Assembly: GCA_949289265.1 (NCBI GenBank)
Contig: CASENE010000026.1
Location: 1 to 60,866, forward strand
From: an uncultured Bacteroides sp.
Lineage (GTDB): Bacteria > Bacteroidota > Bacteroidia > Bacteroidales > Bacteroidaceae
Length of the DNA: 60,866 nt
Reading direction: 5' to 3'
A program made the translations under genes and the position numbers. Below are positions 10,249 to 19,712 of this stretch, piece after piece (position 1 is the first letter of the stretch; every line of letters begins with the position of its first letter). The notes beneath the pieces were generated by a model that searched no databases, was not told the DNA's origin, and worked only from the letters and a program-made list of their open reading frames with translations.

Positions 10249-11172
10249 ATGCAATCCTCGAAACTGAAAGGCTTCCTCTACGGCCTAGCCACCTCGGTGA
10301 CCTTCGGCCTCATCCCCCTGTTTACCCTGCCCCTGATGCAGAAGGGGTTGGCGTCGGACTCCATTCTATTCTACCGCTTCGTGACAGCCACCCTCGCCCT
10401 GGGCGCGATGATGCTTCTGAAAGGGGAGTCGTTCCGCATCCATTGGAAAGACGTGCCGCTGCTGGTGGTGATGGCCCTGTTCTACACGGCCTCGTCCATG
10501 TTCCTGCTCTACGGCTACGAGGTGATGGGGGCGGGCGTGGCCACGACACTGCATTTCACCTACCCCATCTTCACCACACTGCTGATGCTCACGCTGTTCC
10601 GTGAACGGGCCTCATGGGTGACGTGGCTGGCCATCGTGCTGGCTGTGGGGGGCGTGGCGCGGTTATCTTTGCAAGGCACGGAACTGAAGCTGGACCCGTG
10701 GGGCGTGTTCATCGTGCTGCTCTCCGCCGTGGGCTATGCCAGCTATATCGTGTCGGTCAACAAGTCGCGCCTGAAGGACCTGCACAGCCGCAAACTGGCG
10801 TTCTATGTCTTTCTGTTCACCGCCTTGACGTTCACGGTGAAGAACGGCGTACAAGGCAGCCTGCAACCCCTGCCGGACTGGGGCAGCGTGGGCCTTGTCC
10901 TGCTGCTGGCTGTGGCCCCTACGGTTATCTCGAACATCACGCTGCTACTGGCCGTGCGCCACATCGGCGGCACATTGACCTCTATCTTGGGAGCCATGGA
11001 GTCGGTGACGGCGGTAATCATCGGGACGTGCGTGTTCGGCGAAGCCTTCACCGCTACGGAGGCCGTGGGCATCGCACTGATACTGGTAGCCGTGGTGCTG
11101 ATCATCCTGACAAACCGTATCAAAGAAGGCGTAGACACGGTGATGAAACGGATAAGACCAAGGCACGCGTAA
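10249..11172 (+). CDS. EamA/DMT-family transporter
   Basis: A 307-residue inner-membrane protein with about ten helices in two EamA repeats (roughly 5-140 and 150-295), the form of drug/metabolite exporters such as RhaT or YdcZ relatives. The ATG at 10249 (MQSSKLKGFLYG) is chosen over an in-frame TTG at 10240. The substrate cannot be read from sequence. It is a single gene, convergent with mfd, and only 4 bp separate the stop codons. Confidence 0.88.
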   Translation: MQSSKLKGFLYGLATSVTFGLIPLFTLPLMQKGLASDSILFYRFVTATLALGAMMLLKGESFRIHWKDVPLLVVMALFYTASSMFLLYGYEVMGAGVATTLHFTYPIFTTLLMLTLFRERASWVTWLAIVLAVGGVARLSLQGTELKLDPWGVFIVLLSAVGYASYIVSVNKSRLKDLHSRKLAFYVFLFTALTFTVKNGVQGSLQPLPDWGSVGLVLLLAVAPTVISNITLLLAVRHIGGTLTSILGAMESVTAVIIGTCVFGEAFTATEAVGIALILVAVVLIILTNRIKEGVDTVMKRIRPRHA

Positions 11173-11176
11173 ATGT

Positions 11177-14100
11177 TCATTCCGCCGCCTCCATCGCCAG
11201 CATCTCCTGCAGCACGGCCAACGCCTCCTCAACGGTGGGGATGTCCTGCACCACCATGGAGCGGCGACCCTGCTGCTCACGCAGGTTGCAGCGGCGGGTG
11301 TACTTCATCATGTAGGCGATGAGCCGTCCGAAGGCCTGGCTCTGGTAATACGGGCTTTCGAGGTTGTGCACCAAATAGAGCGTCATGCGCCCGCCCTTCA
11401 GAAAGACCTTCTCGGCACCCAGGCGGGCGGCCACACGGCGGAGGGGGACGATGCGCAGCAGTTCCTCGGTCTCGGGAGGGATGGGTCCGAAGCGGTCGAC
11501 AAGGCGGGCGCGGAAGGCCTCGACGTCCGCGTCCAGCGCGAGTCCGTCCAGCTCGCGGTAGAGGAGCATGCGCTCACTGCTGCCGGCCACGTAGTCGGCA
11601 GGCAGGAGGAGTTCGAGGTCGCTCTCCACCTGGCATTCGTCCACGAACTGCTCGCCGCTGATGGCCCCGCCGGCGTCAGCTTGCTGCTGCCCACTGGCCA
11701 GGAGGTCGGCAAACTCGTCGGTCTTCAGCTCGCGCACGGCCTCGGTGAGTATCTTCTGGTAGGTCTCGTAGCCCAGGTCGGCCACGAAGCCGCTCTGTTC
11801 CGCCCCGAGCAGGTTGCCCGCCCCGCGTATGTCCAAGTCTTGCATGGCGATATGGATACCACTGCCCAGGCCACTGAAGTTCTCGATGGCCTGCAGGCGG
11901 CGCTTCGCCTCGGGGGCGAGGGTGGACAGGGGGGGCGCCAGGAGGTAGCAGAAGGCTTTCTTGTTGCTCCGCCCCACGCGGCCGCGCATCTGGTGGAGGT
12001 CGGACAGGCCGAAGTTCTGGGCCTGGTTGATGATGATGGTGTTGGCATTGGGGATGTCTATGCCGCTCTCCACGATGGTGGTGGCCAGAAGGACGTCGTA
12101 TTCGTCATTCACGAAGTCGAGGATGACCTTCTCCAGCTCCTCGGGCGGCATCTGTCCGTGGCCGATGCCGACGCGGCAGTCCGGGATGTGGCGCAGGATG
12201 AGGGCCTTCAGCTCGGGGAGGTTGGCGATGCGGTTGTTGACGAAGAACACCTGTCCGTTGCGGCTCATCTCGAAGTTGATGGCGTCAGCGATGACCTCTT
12301 CGTTGAACGTATGCACCTCGGTCTGTATGGGGTAGCGGTTGGGCGGAGGCGTCTGTATGACGCTGAGGTCGCGGGCGCCCATCAGCGAGAACTGCAAGGT
12401 GCGGGGGATGGGAGTGGCGGTGAGGGTAAGGGTGTCGACGTTGACCTTGAGCTGGCGCAGCTTCTCTTTGACGGAGACGCCGAACTTCTGTTCTTCGTCG
12501 ACGATGAGCAGACCCAGGTCTTTAAAACGGACGTCCTTGCCCAGGATGCGGTGGGTACCGACAAGAATGTTGACCTCGCCTGCCTCCAGCCCCTTGATGA
12601 CGGCGCGGGCCTGGGCCGGGGTGCGGGCCCGGCTGAGATAGTCCACGCGGCAGGGCATGTCCTTCAGGCGCTCGCGGAAGGTCTGGTAGTGCTGGTAGGC
12701 CAGGACAGTGGTGGGCACGAGGACAGCCACCTGCTTGTTGTCGGCCACGGCCTTGAAGGCGGCGCGTATGGCCACCTCGGTCTTTCCGAACCCCACGTCT
12801 CCGCACACCAAGCGGTCCATGGGGCGGGGGCTCTCCATGTCGGCCTTTACCTCGGCGGTGGCCTTGCTCTGGTCGGGGGTGTCTTCGTAGAGGAAGGAGG
12901 CCTCCAGCTCGCGCTGCAGGAAGCTGTCGGGGCTGAACTGGAAGCCCCGTTCTTCGCGCCTCCGGGCGTAGAGCCGGATGAGGTCGCGGGCGATGTCTTT
13001 GATTTTCTTCTTGGTGCGGTCTTTCAGCTTCTCCCAGGCACCGGTGCCCAACTTGTTGAGACGGGGCGGCTCTCCGTCCTTGCCTTTGTATTTGGACACC
13101 TTGTGGAGGGAGTGGATGGAGACAAAGACAACGTCGTCGTTCTGGTAGACGAGCTTCATCACTTCTTGCGTGGTATCTCCGTTGGGGATGCGCACCAGTC
13201 CGGCAAAGCGTCCGATGCCATGGTCGGTATGCACCACGTAGTCGCCGGGCGTGAACTGGTTCAGTTCCTTCAGGGAAAGGGCCACCTTGCCACCACGTGC
13301 CTTGTCGCTCTTGAGGTTGTATTTATGGAAGCGGTCGAAGAGCTGGTGGTCGGTGAAGATGCAGAGACGCAGGGCATCGTCGGCAAAACCTTCGTGCAGG
13401 GTCTTGTCGACGGCCGTAAAGGTGATGGGGTCTCCCCTGTCCTCAAAGATGGCCCGGATGCGGTCGGTCTGTTTGCTGCTGTCGCTGCATATGTAGATGG
13501 CGTATCCCCGTGCCTGGTAGTCGGCGAAGCTCTGCGCCACAAGGTCGAAGTTCTTATGGAAGATGGGCTGTGCCGAGGTATGGAAGGTCAGAGTGGCGTC
13601 GGGCGTCCCCGCGGGCTTGGCGCCAAACTCGATGCGGCGGAAGTCCATGGCACGATGGGCGAACAGTTCCCCGTCAATCAGCTTGCCGTCCAACGAGATG
13701 GCACCGTTCTCCTCGGCCTCGCGGGCGGCAATGGCCTGGGGCGCAAGCGACTCGTCGTGCACCTGCTGAATGCGCTCGCGCAGCCAGAGGAAGTCCTTCA
13801 TGGCCAGCAGGGTGTCCGCCGGCAGGAAGTCGAGGAAAGAGACCATGCCGCCCGTGCCCTTCTGTTCCAGGTCGTGGCTGAGGTCGGGCACGATGACGAT
13901 GCCGTCTTTCCTGTCCTTGCTGAGCTGCGTCTCCACCTCGAAGGTGCGGATGCTCTCCACCTCGTCGCCAAAGAAGTCGATGCGGTAGGGATACTCGGAG
14001 GAGAAGGAGAATACGTCGATGATGCTGCCCCGCACGGCATACTGCCCGGGCTCGTAGACGTAATCCACACGCTCGAAGCCATAGCTGTGCAGCACCTCGG

Positions 14101-14572
14101 TGACGAAACCCATGTCCACCTTCTCGCCCGCATGGAGCTTCAGGGTCTTGTCGGTCAGCTCAGCCTGCGAGACCACCTTCTCGGCCAAGGCATCGGGATA
14201 AGTCACCACGCACAGGGCTTCGTCGGCCTTCTGCAAGCGGCTCAGCACCTCGGTGCGCAATATCTCGTTGGCAGCGTCCTTCTGTCCGTATTTGATGGCC
14301 CGGCGGAAGGAGGAGGGGAAGAACAGCACATGCCCGTCGCCCAACACCTGCACCAGGTCGTGATAGAAGTATCCGGCCTCTTCCATGTCGCCCAGGATGG
14401 CCACCAGCGTCCACCGTCCCTGCCCCGCCAGCACGGAGGTGAAGAGCGAGGCGGACGAGGCGCACAGTCCCCCGCAATAGACATGATGAACGGACGGAGT
14501 GTCCAGCATACGGACGAGAGCCGCCACGTTCGGATGGGCGGCATAGCGTTGTTGCAGTTCACTTAGGGTCAT
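11177..14572 (-). CDS. mfd: transcription-repair coupling factor Mfd
   Basis: A 1131-residue ATP-dependent translocase that releases RNA polymerase stalled at DNA damage and recruits UvrA. It has an N-terminal UvrB-like module, a CarD-like RNA-polymerase-interacting domain (about 440-535, GDYVVHTDHGIGRFAG), superfamily-2 helicase domains with Walker A GDVGFGKTE (about 590) and DEEQ (about 690, IVDEEQKFG), a TRG motif region (GRVGRSNKKAFCYLL) and the C-terminal TRCF domain (from about 990). The start at 14572 (MTLSELQQRY) gives normal length. The extra 38 upstream codons overlap the promoter region and are rejected. Confidence 0.96.
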   Translation of the reverse strand: MTLSELQQRYAAHPNVAALVRMLDTPSVHHVYCGGLCASSASLFTSVLAGQGRWTLVAILGDMEEAGYFYHDLVQVLGDGHVLFFPSSFRRAIKYGQKDAANEILRTEVLSRLQKADEALCVVTYPDALAEKVVSQAELTDKTLKLHAGEKVDMGFVTEVLHSYGFERVDYVYEPGQYAVRGSIIDVFSFSSEYPYRIDFFGDEVESIRTFEVETQLSKDRKDGIVIVPDLSHDLEQKGTGGMVSFLDFLPADTLLAMKDFLWLRERIQQVHDESLAPQAIAAREAEENGAISLDGKLIDGELFAHRAMDFRRIEFGAKPAGTPDATLTFHTSAQPIFHKNFDLVAQSFADYQARGYAIYICSDSSKQTDRIRAIFEDRGDPITFTAVDKTLHEGFADDALRLCIFTDHQLFDRFHKYNLKSDKARGGKVALSLKELNQFTPGDYVVHTDHGIGRFAGLVRIPNGDTTQEVMKLVYQNDDVVFVSIHSLHKVSKYKGKDGEPPRLNKLGTGAWEKLKDRTKKKIKDIARDLIRLYARRREERGFQFSPDSFLQRELEASFLYEDTPDQSKATAEVKADMESPRPMDRLVCGDVGFGKTEVAIRAAFKAVADNKQVAVLVPTTVLAYQHYQTFRERLKDMPCRVDYLSRARTPAQARAVIKGLEAGEVNILVGTHRILGKDVRFKDLGLLIVDEEQKFGVSVKEKLRQLKVNVDTLTLTATPIPRTLQFSLMGARDLSVIQTPPPNRYPIQTEVHTFNEEVIADAINFEMSRNGQVFFVNNRIANLPELKALILRHIPDCRVGIGHGQMPPEELEKVILDFVNDEYDVLLATTIVESGIDIPNANTIIINQAQNFGLSDLHQMRGRVGRSNKKAFCYLLAPPLSTLAPEAKRRLQAIENFSGLGSGIHIAMQDLDIRGAGNLLGAEQSGFVADLGYETYQKILTEAVRELKTDEFADLLASGQQQADAGGAISGEQFVDECQVESDLELLLPADYVAGSSERMLLYRELDGLALDADVEAFRARLVDRFGPIPPETEELLRIVPLRRVAARLGAEKVFLKGGRMTLYLVHNLESPYYQSQAFGRLIAYMMKYTRRCNLREQQGRRSMVVQDIPTVEEALAVLQEMLAMEAAE

Positions 14573-14590
14573 ACTCTTTCGGTTTACGGG

Positions 14591-14654
14591 CGCAAAAGTA
14601 CGAAATAATCCCCCAACTTGCACCCGTATGTAAGGGAAAAGCCGTACTTTTGCG
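14591..14654. promoter_or_regulatory. divergent mfd / glycosyltransferase promoters in an inverted repeat
   Basis: The minus -7 box TACTTTTGC (14592-14600, for mfd) and the plus -7 box TACTTTTGC (14645-14653, for the glycosyltransferase) sit in a perfect 12-bp inverted repeat: CGCAAAAGTACG at 14591-14602 and CGTACTTTTGCG at 14643-14654. Well-spaced -33 elements are not obvious. Confidence 0.6.
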
Positions 14655-14685
14655 AGGAAATAAAAGCCCATAGCAAATAACGACA

Positions 14686-15447
14686 ATGAACACTTCGGAC
14701 AGCATCGTCATCATCCCCACCTACAACGAGCGGGAAAACATAGAGAACATCATCCGCGCCGTCCTCGCCCTGGAGCAAGGCTTCCACATCCTCGTGGTCG
14801 AAGACAACTCTCCGGACGGCACGGCAGACATCGTGCGACACTTGCAACACACCGACTTCCCCGACCGCCTGTTCATGCTGGAGCGACCCGGCAAGCAGGG
14901 GCTGGGCACGGCCTACATCGCCGGCTTCCGGTGGGCGCTGCAGAAGGGCTACGAATACATCTTCGAGATGGATGCCGACTTCAGCCACAACCCCGCCGAC
15001 CTGCCGCGCCTCCTGGCTGCCTGCCGCGACGAAGGGGCGGACGTGTCCATCGGCTCGCGCTACGTCAGCGGAGTCAACGTGGTCAACTGGCCCATGGGCC
15101 GCGTGCTCATGTCCTACTTCGCCTCGAAGTACGTGCGCCTCGTCACCGGCCTGCCCATCCACGACACCACGGCCGGCTTCGTCTGCTACCGGCGGCGCGT
15201 CCTCCAGACCATCCCCCTGGACGGCATCCGCTTCAAGGGATACGCCTTCCAGATAGAGATGAAGTTCACCGCCTACAAGTACGGCTTCCGCATCCGCGAG
15301 GTGCCCGTCATCTTCGTCAACCGCGAGTTGGGGACGTCGAAGATGAACAGCAGCATCTTTGGCGAAGCCGTCTTCGGGGTCATCCGCTTGAAGTGGGACA
15401 GCCTGTGGAAGAAGTATGAAAGACCTGCCGGAACACCCCACGCGTGA
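14686..15447 (+). CDS. polyprenol-monophosphate glycosyltransferase (GT2, DPM1-like)
   Basis: A 253-residue GT2 enzyme resembling dolichol-phosphate mannose synthase. It probably moves a sugar from a nucleotide donor to undecaprenyl phosphate at the inner membrane. Visible motifs are IIPTYNERENIENI at the N terminus, VVEDNSPDGTADI, the metal-binding DAD in FEMDADFSHNP (about 100), and GFVCYRR. It lacks the C-terminal GtrA-like membrane domain of some relatives. Its stop codon lies inside the first copy of the R2 repeat. Confidence 0.88.
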   Translation: MNTSDSIVIIPTYNERENIENIIRAVLALEQGFHILVVEDNSPDGTADIVRHLQHTDFPDRLFMLERPGKQGLGTAYIAGFRWALQKGYEYIFEMDADFSHNPADLPRLLAACRDEGADVSIGSRYVSGVNVVNWPMGRVLMSYFASKYVRLVTGLPIHDTTAGFVCYRRRVLQTIPLDGIRFKGYAFQIEMKFTAYKYGFRIREVPVIFVNRELGTSKMNSSIFGEAVFGVIRLKWDSLWKKYERPAGTPHA

Positions 15448-15521
15448 CCCATCATGACACCCCACGCGTGACCTATCGCAATACCCCACGCGTGACCCGT
15501 CGAGATACCTCACGCGTGGGG
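15436..15521. repeat. palindromic tandem array R2 (period 24)
   Basis: Four copies of a 14-nt unit centred on ACGCGT (CCCCACGCGTGACC) start at 15436, 15460, 15484 and 15508, exactly 24 bp apart. The last copy is extended to the near-perfect palindrome TACCTCACGCGTGGGGTA. The first copy contains the TGA stop of the glycosyltransferase gene. Confidence 0.85.
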
Positions 15522-15598
15522 TACATCCGACAACCACGGCGACCCTTTGCCGGCAACCCCAAATACACCGAACAATCACTTAAAACCAGGAAAAAGAT

Positions 15599-16951
15599 AT
15601 GAAACGAACCCTGATACACAACGCAACCATCGTCAACGAGGGCACGCGCAAGCAAGGCTCCCTCGTCATCGAAGACGGCCGCATCGCCGAGATACTGACC
15701 GACGGGAAGCCCCTCTCCGCCCCCTGCGACGAGACCATCGACGCCACGGGCTGCTACCTGATGCCCGGCGTCATCGACGACCACGTGCACTTCCGCGACC
15801 CCGGCCTGACGCACAAGGCGGACATCTTGAGCGAGAGCCGCGCCGCCGCAGCCGGCGGAGTGACATCCATCATGGACATGCCCAACACCGTCCCGCCCAC
15901 CGTGACGCTCGAAGCCCTAGAGCAGAAGCAGGCGCTGCTGGCAGAGAAGTGCGTGGTGAACCATTCGTGCTACTTCGGAGCCACGAACGACAACTACACG
16001 CTCTTCCCCCGCCTGGACCGGACGCGCGTCTGCGGCATCAAGCTCTTCATGGGCTCGAGCACGGGCAACATGCTGGTGGACCGCATGGACAGCCTGCGGC
16101 GCATCTTCGGGGGCACGGACATGCTCATCGCCGCCCACTGCGAAGACTCGGAAATCATCCGCCGCAATGCGGAGAAGTATCAGGAAGGATATGGCGAGGG
16201 CAACCCCGTGCCGGTGAACAAGCATCCCAACATACGCTCCGTGCAGGCCTGCTACGCCTCGTCGCGCCTGGCCGTGCAGTTGGCCACCGAAGCCGGCGCC
16301 CGTCTGCACCTGCTGCACATATCCACGGCCAAGGAACTCTCCCTGCTCAGCCCCGCCGCCCTGGACGACGGCAAACGGATTACGGCGGAAGCCTGCGTGG
16401 CTCACCTCCTGTTCGACCTGAAGGACTATAAGATGCTGGGCGCCTGCATCAAGTGCAACCCCGCCATCAAGCGGCAGACCGACCGCGACGCCCTGCGCCA
16501 GGCCGTATGCGACGGGCGGATAGACGTCATCGCCACCGACCATGCCCCCCACCTGCTGACCGAAAAGACGGGCGGCGCGCTGCGGGCTGCGTCGGGCATG
16601 CCCATGGTGCAGTTCTCGCTGGTCAGCATGTTGCGCCTGGCAGACGAAGGAGTGTTCACGCCGGAGCTCGTGGTGGAGAAGATGTGCCACAACCCGGCCC
16701 GCCTGTTCCACATCGAGGGACGAGGCTTCATCCGCGAGGGATACCGGGCAGACCTGGTGCTGGTGCGCCCCGGCGTCCACTGGCAGGTGACGCACGACGC
16801 CATCCTCAGCAAGTGCGGTTGGAGCCCGCTGGAGAACCAGACCTTCGAGTGGCAGGTGCAGAAAACCTTTGTCAACGGATACCCCGTCTACGACGTCGCC
16901 ACAGGCGTGGACGACACCCGCCGGGGAGAAGAACTGCGCTTCCATGCCTGA
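15599..16951 (+). CDS. pyrC: dihydroorotase
   Basis: A 450-residue amidohydrolase that cyclises carbamoyl-aspartate to dihydroorotate in pyrimidine synthesis. The metal-binding motif is DDHVHFRDPGLTHKAD (about 60-75), followed by DMPNTVPPT, SSTGNMLVD, the metal-ligand histidines in HCED and HISTAKEL, and the catalytic Asp in TDHAPHLLTEK (about 315). The length fits the long class I-like form of Bacteroidetes. It overlaps the start of the next gene by 8 bp, so the two are probably translationally coupled. Confidence 0.94.
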   Translation: MKRTLIHNATIVNEGTRKQGSLVIEDGRIAEILTDGKPLSAPCDETIDATGCYLMPGVIDDHVHFRDPGLTHKADILSESRAAAAGGVTSIMDMPNTVPPTVTLEALEQKQALLAEKCVVNHSCYFGATNDNYTLFPRLDRTRVCGIKLFMGSSTGNMLVDRMDSLRRIFGGTDMLIAAHCEDSEIIRRNAEKYQEGYGEGNPVPVNKHPNIRSVQACYASSRLAVQLATEAGARLHLLHISTAKELSLLSPAALDDGKRITAEACVAHLLFDLKDYKMLGACIKCNPAIKRQTDRDALRQAVCDGRIDVIATDHAPHLLTEKTGGALRAASGMPMVQFSLVSMLRLADEGVFTPELVVEKMCHNPARLFHIEGRGFIREGYRADLVLVRPGVHWQVTHDAILSKCGWSPLENQTFEWQVQKTFVNGYPVYDVATGVDDTRRGEELRFHA

Positions 16952-17780
16952 CCCGCAATTGCTGACCTACCGCATCCGCGAAGTCGCCCCTTACATCAAC
17001 TGGGTCTATTTCTACCATGCCTGGGGATTCAAGCCCACCGACACCGGCCATCCCCAGGCACGGCAACTGCAGGCCGACGCCCTCCGTCTCCTGGACGAGA
17101 TGGACAGCACGGTCAGCCTGCGCTGTATCTTCCGCCTCTGCCGGGCCAATGCCGAGGGCGACGACCTGTGGCTGGACGGCACCCGCTTCCCCCTCCTGCG
17201 GCAACAACGCCCCCCGGCCAACGGCGGCCCGCACCTCTGCCTCAGCGACTTTGTCCGCCCCCTGTCGTGCGGCAAGGCCGACACCGTGGGCCTTTTCGCC
17301 GCCACCGTTCCTGCCGGACACCCGTCGCCCTCTCCTGCCTCTACGCCAGACAACGACCCATACCGCTCTCTCCTCGTCCAGACCCTGAGCGACCGCCTGG
17401 CCGAAGCTGCCACCGAACGCCTCCACCTCTACGTCCGCACCAAGGCCTGGGCCTATGCCCCCGACGAGCATCTGTCCATCCCCGACCTCCTGGCCGAACG
17501 CTTCCAAGGCATCCGCCCCGCCGTGGGCTATCCTTCCCTGCCCGACCAGTCGGTGAACTTCATCCTCGACCAACTGCTGGGCATGTCAAGCATCGGCATC
17601 ACCCTGACAGAGAACGGGGCCATGCACCCGCACAGTTCCGTCTCAGGCCTGATGCTGGCTCATCCCGCGGCCCGCTACTTCTCCGTAGGGCCCATCGGCC
17701 AAGACCAGCTATGCGACTATGCCCGCCGCCGCGGTCTGCCGGTGGAGGTGATGAGAAAGTTTCTGGCCGCGCTGTTATAA
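16944..17780 (+). CDS. stand-alone methionine-synthase reactivation domain
   Basis: A 278-residue protein related to the C-terminal activation domain of cobalamin-dependent methionine synthase MetH, which binds S-adenosylmethionine for reductive remethylation of the cofactor. The SAM-binding signature RPAVGYPSLPDQ (about 192-203) and the later LTENGAMHPHSSVSGL and HPAARYFSVGPIGQDQ match the domain. The MetH catalytic and cobalamin-binding modules are absent, so it presumably works in trans on a shortened MetH elsewhere. The ATG at 16944 is chosen because homology begins there; the upstream in-frame ATG lies deep inside pyrC. A strong terminator follows. Confidence 0.8.
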   Translation: MPDPQLLTYRIREVAPYINWVYFYHAWGFKPTDTGHPQARQLQADALRLLDEMDSTVSLRCIFRLCRANAEGDDLWLDGTRFPLLRQQRPPANGGPHLCLSDFVRPLSCGKADTVGLFAATVPAGHPSPSPASTPDNDPYRSLLVQTLSDRLAEAATERLHLYVRTKAWAYAPDEHLSIPDLLAERFQGIRPAVGYPSLPDQSVNFILDQLLGMSSIGITLTENGAMHPHSSVSGLMLAHPAARYFSVGPIGQDQLCDYARRRGLPVEVMRKFLAALL

Positions 17781-17803
17781 CGAGGGAAGGTAGAGAAATA
17801 GCG

Positions 17804-17840
17804 GGAGGGCGTGTTCAAACCAAGTCTGAACACGCCCTCC
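17804..17840. terminator. bidirectional terminator between convergent genes
   Basis: A perfect 14-bp stem (GGAGGGCGTGTTCA at 17804-17817, TGAACACGCCCTCC at 17827-17840) with a 9-nt loop lies between the convergent stop codons at 17780 and 17864. U-tracts are weak on both sides. Confidence 0.75.
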
Positions 17841-17863
17841 TGTCATCTTATCGCCTCCCTGAC

Positions 17864-18685
17864 TCAGAAGCGGTATCCCACGCTGAGGGACAGATCCATG
17901 TACGAATGCGAACTGTAGACATCGCCACCGCTCACCCATCCGGACTTGAAGAGCACGTCCACGAGCCAGTGTTTCCTTATCTCGAAACCGATGCCTCCGG
18001 CCACTCCTCCCTGGTTGCGGTCGCTGTCTTCGATGCCATTGGCCTCGGTGTGGTCTTCATAGCCGGAATCAGCAGTGAAGCTGCCTCCCAGCACGCGGTC
18101 GTAGAATCCACCGAATTTAGCAATCATGAGGGTCGACTTGGCTATGGGGAACTTGGCACCGAACATGAAGGGTATCTCGATGTTGTCATAGTCATATTCG
18201 GAGTAGTCGTAGCTGTTATAAGACGTGTCCAGGTAGCGGCGCACGTAGTAGACGCCCAGCTCCCAGAACCAGTGGCGGGACATACGGATGTGCGCTCCCA
18301 CGCCGCCGTAGTAGTTGCCCATGCTGGCCTCTTCGCCGTATATCATGCCCATGGCCCAGCCGGCCTTGACGAACCAGGAGAAGCGGTCTTGTATCTCTTC
18401 CTTCATCTCAATAGTGACAGGTATCGGCAGCGTCTTGCTCTTCTTGCCTTTCGTCACCTGGATGGAGTCGAGCACCAGGGGCACCCCTTCGAGGACAAAG
18501 CAGCCGTCGCGGTCGGTCACCGTGCTTATCTTCGTTCCCTTCACCGTCACCGTCGCGCTCTCCACCGGATAATAGTCGCGGTCGATGACGCGCTGTCTGT
18601 ACTTCTGGCCCTGGGCCATCGCGCCGGCCGCCACCATGCAGGCCAGCAGGAATAGAATGGATATCTTTTTCATCATATTGCTCAT
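17864..18685 (-). CDS. outer-membrane beta-barrel protein with carboxypeptidase-like domain
   Basis: A 273-residue exported protein: signal peptide ending AMAQ (about residue 25), a short carboxypeptidase-regulatory-like segment (ESATVTVKGTKISTVTDRDGCFVLEGVP, about 42-70), then a beta-barrel of about eight to ten strands ending LSVGYRF with the terminal Phe typical of outer-membrane proteins. It is the last of three minus-strand genes, 18 bp after a paralogue of the same layout. No enzymatic motif is seen; function is unknown. ATGs at 18676 and 18673 are alternative starts. Confidence 0.75.
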   Translation of the reverse strand: MSNMMKKISILFLLACMVAAGAMAQGQKYRQRVIDRDYYPVESATVTVKGTKISTVTDRDGCFVLEGVPLVLDSIQVTKGKKSKTLPIPVTIEMKEEIQDRFSWFVKAGWAMGMIYGEEASMGNYYGGVGAHIRMSRHWFWELGVYYVRRYLDTSYNSYDYSEYDYDNIEIPFMFGAKFPIAKSTLMIAKFGGFYDRVLGGSFTADSGYEDHTEANGIEDSDRNQGGVAGGIGFEIRKHWLVDVLFKSGWVSGGDVYSSHSYMDLSLSVGYRF

Positions 18686-18703
18686 GCTTTAAACGTTAGG
18701 TCA

Positions 18704-19672
18704 TCAGAAACGATAGGCGGCCCCGAAGGTCAGCGCCCAGTTATGCTCGCAGGGATCCATGCTGATGCGCTTCCCGCCGGTGGGCAGGAACATGTTCTTG
18801 CCCCACACGCCCACGGTCAGTTGCTTGTATTCCACGCCCAAGCTGTAGGCCGCGCCGAAGCTGATGAAGTACAGCAGGCCGTCGCCGTCTTTGTAACCGT
18901 CATACTCTATCGTGTTGCCGAAGGCGTCGTATTCCGTCTGCGTGCCGTTGAAGTCGGTCGTCACCTTGCCGCCAATGCCGAAGCCCACGGCCGGACCGAT
19001 GGACATCACCAGATTGACCTTGCGCGCCAGCTTCTGCCGGTTGACGAAGTAGAGAGGAATGTCCAAGAACATCGGGTTCCACGTCTCCTTGTAGTCCAGG
19101 CCCGCCTCGCTGCGCTGGTACACCGTGCCACGCTGGCTCAGCTGTACCATGGGGCGGAAGGCCCAATGCTTGGACGCGCGCACCTCCAGGCCCAGACCCA
19201 CTTCGTAGCCCACCTTGAAGTCGCCCCCATAGGCGGTGTAACGGCTCATGGACACACCGGCCTGCACCACGAAGGTCAGCTTCTGGCGACGAGTCTCGAT
19301 GGACAGCGGCACGTCGATTTTCTGCACGCTGGGTTCCATGCCCACCGACTCCACCAGGATGAACTTGGCCGTGACGGGCACGCCTTCCAGCAGAAAGTTA
19401 CCGTCGATGTCGGTGATGGTGCTGACAATGACCTCTTCTTGCGCCTTGCGCAGCCAGGAACGTCCCTTGCTGGCGTCGTAGTTGGTTGCCGATACCTGGG
19501 CGCCCACGATGGGCCGCCCCTTGCCGTCTGTCACCACGCCGCGGATGTCATGCGTCTCCACCCCGTTCTCCATACCCGTGGCCACCGTGTCGGTTGCCAC
19601 CACTTGCGCGGCCAGGGGCAGGGCTCCCAGACAGGCCGCCAGCATTATCGTAAACAATCGTTTCATCTGCAT
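18704..19672 (-). CDS. outer-membrane beta-barrel protein with carboxypeptidase-like domain
   Basis: A 322-residue paralogue of the downstream gene: signal peptide (about 1-22), carboxypeptidase-regulatory-like segment (about 42-105, DIRGVVTDGKGRPIVGAQVSA and DIDGNFLLEGVP), and a C-terminal barrel ending LTFGAAYRF. The N-terminal domain resembles that of SusC-like receptors, but there is no plug and the barrel is small. It is the middle gene of the operon. It may form an envelope complex with its paralogue and the lipoprotein upstream; this is inferred only from linkage. Confidence 0.75.
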   Translation of the reverse strand: MQMKRLFTIMLAACLGALPLAAQVVATDTVATGMENGVETHDIRGVVTDGKGRPIVGAQVSATNYDASKGRSWLRKAQEEVIVSTITDIDGNFLLEGVPVTAKFILVESVGMEPSVQKIDVPLSIETRRQKLTFVVQAGVSMSRYTAYGGDFKVGYEVGLGLEVRASKHWAFRPMVQLSQRGTVYQRSEAGLDYKETWNPMFLDIPLYFVNRQKLARKVNLVMSIGPAVGFGIGGKVTTDFNGTQTEYDAFGNTIEYDGYKDGDGLLYFISFGAAYSLGVEYKQLTVGVWGKNMFLPTGGKRISMDPCEHNWALTFGAAYRF

Positions 19673-19712
19673 AGGACTGTATTAGCTTTATACATTATAT
19701 TATATAGACAGG

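Noticed and set aside
11366-14566. 1066-codon plus-strand frame opposite mfd
   Set aside because: The minus strand encodes complete Mfd with all helicase motifs; the antisense frame is a composition artefact.
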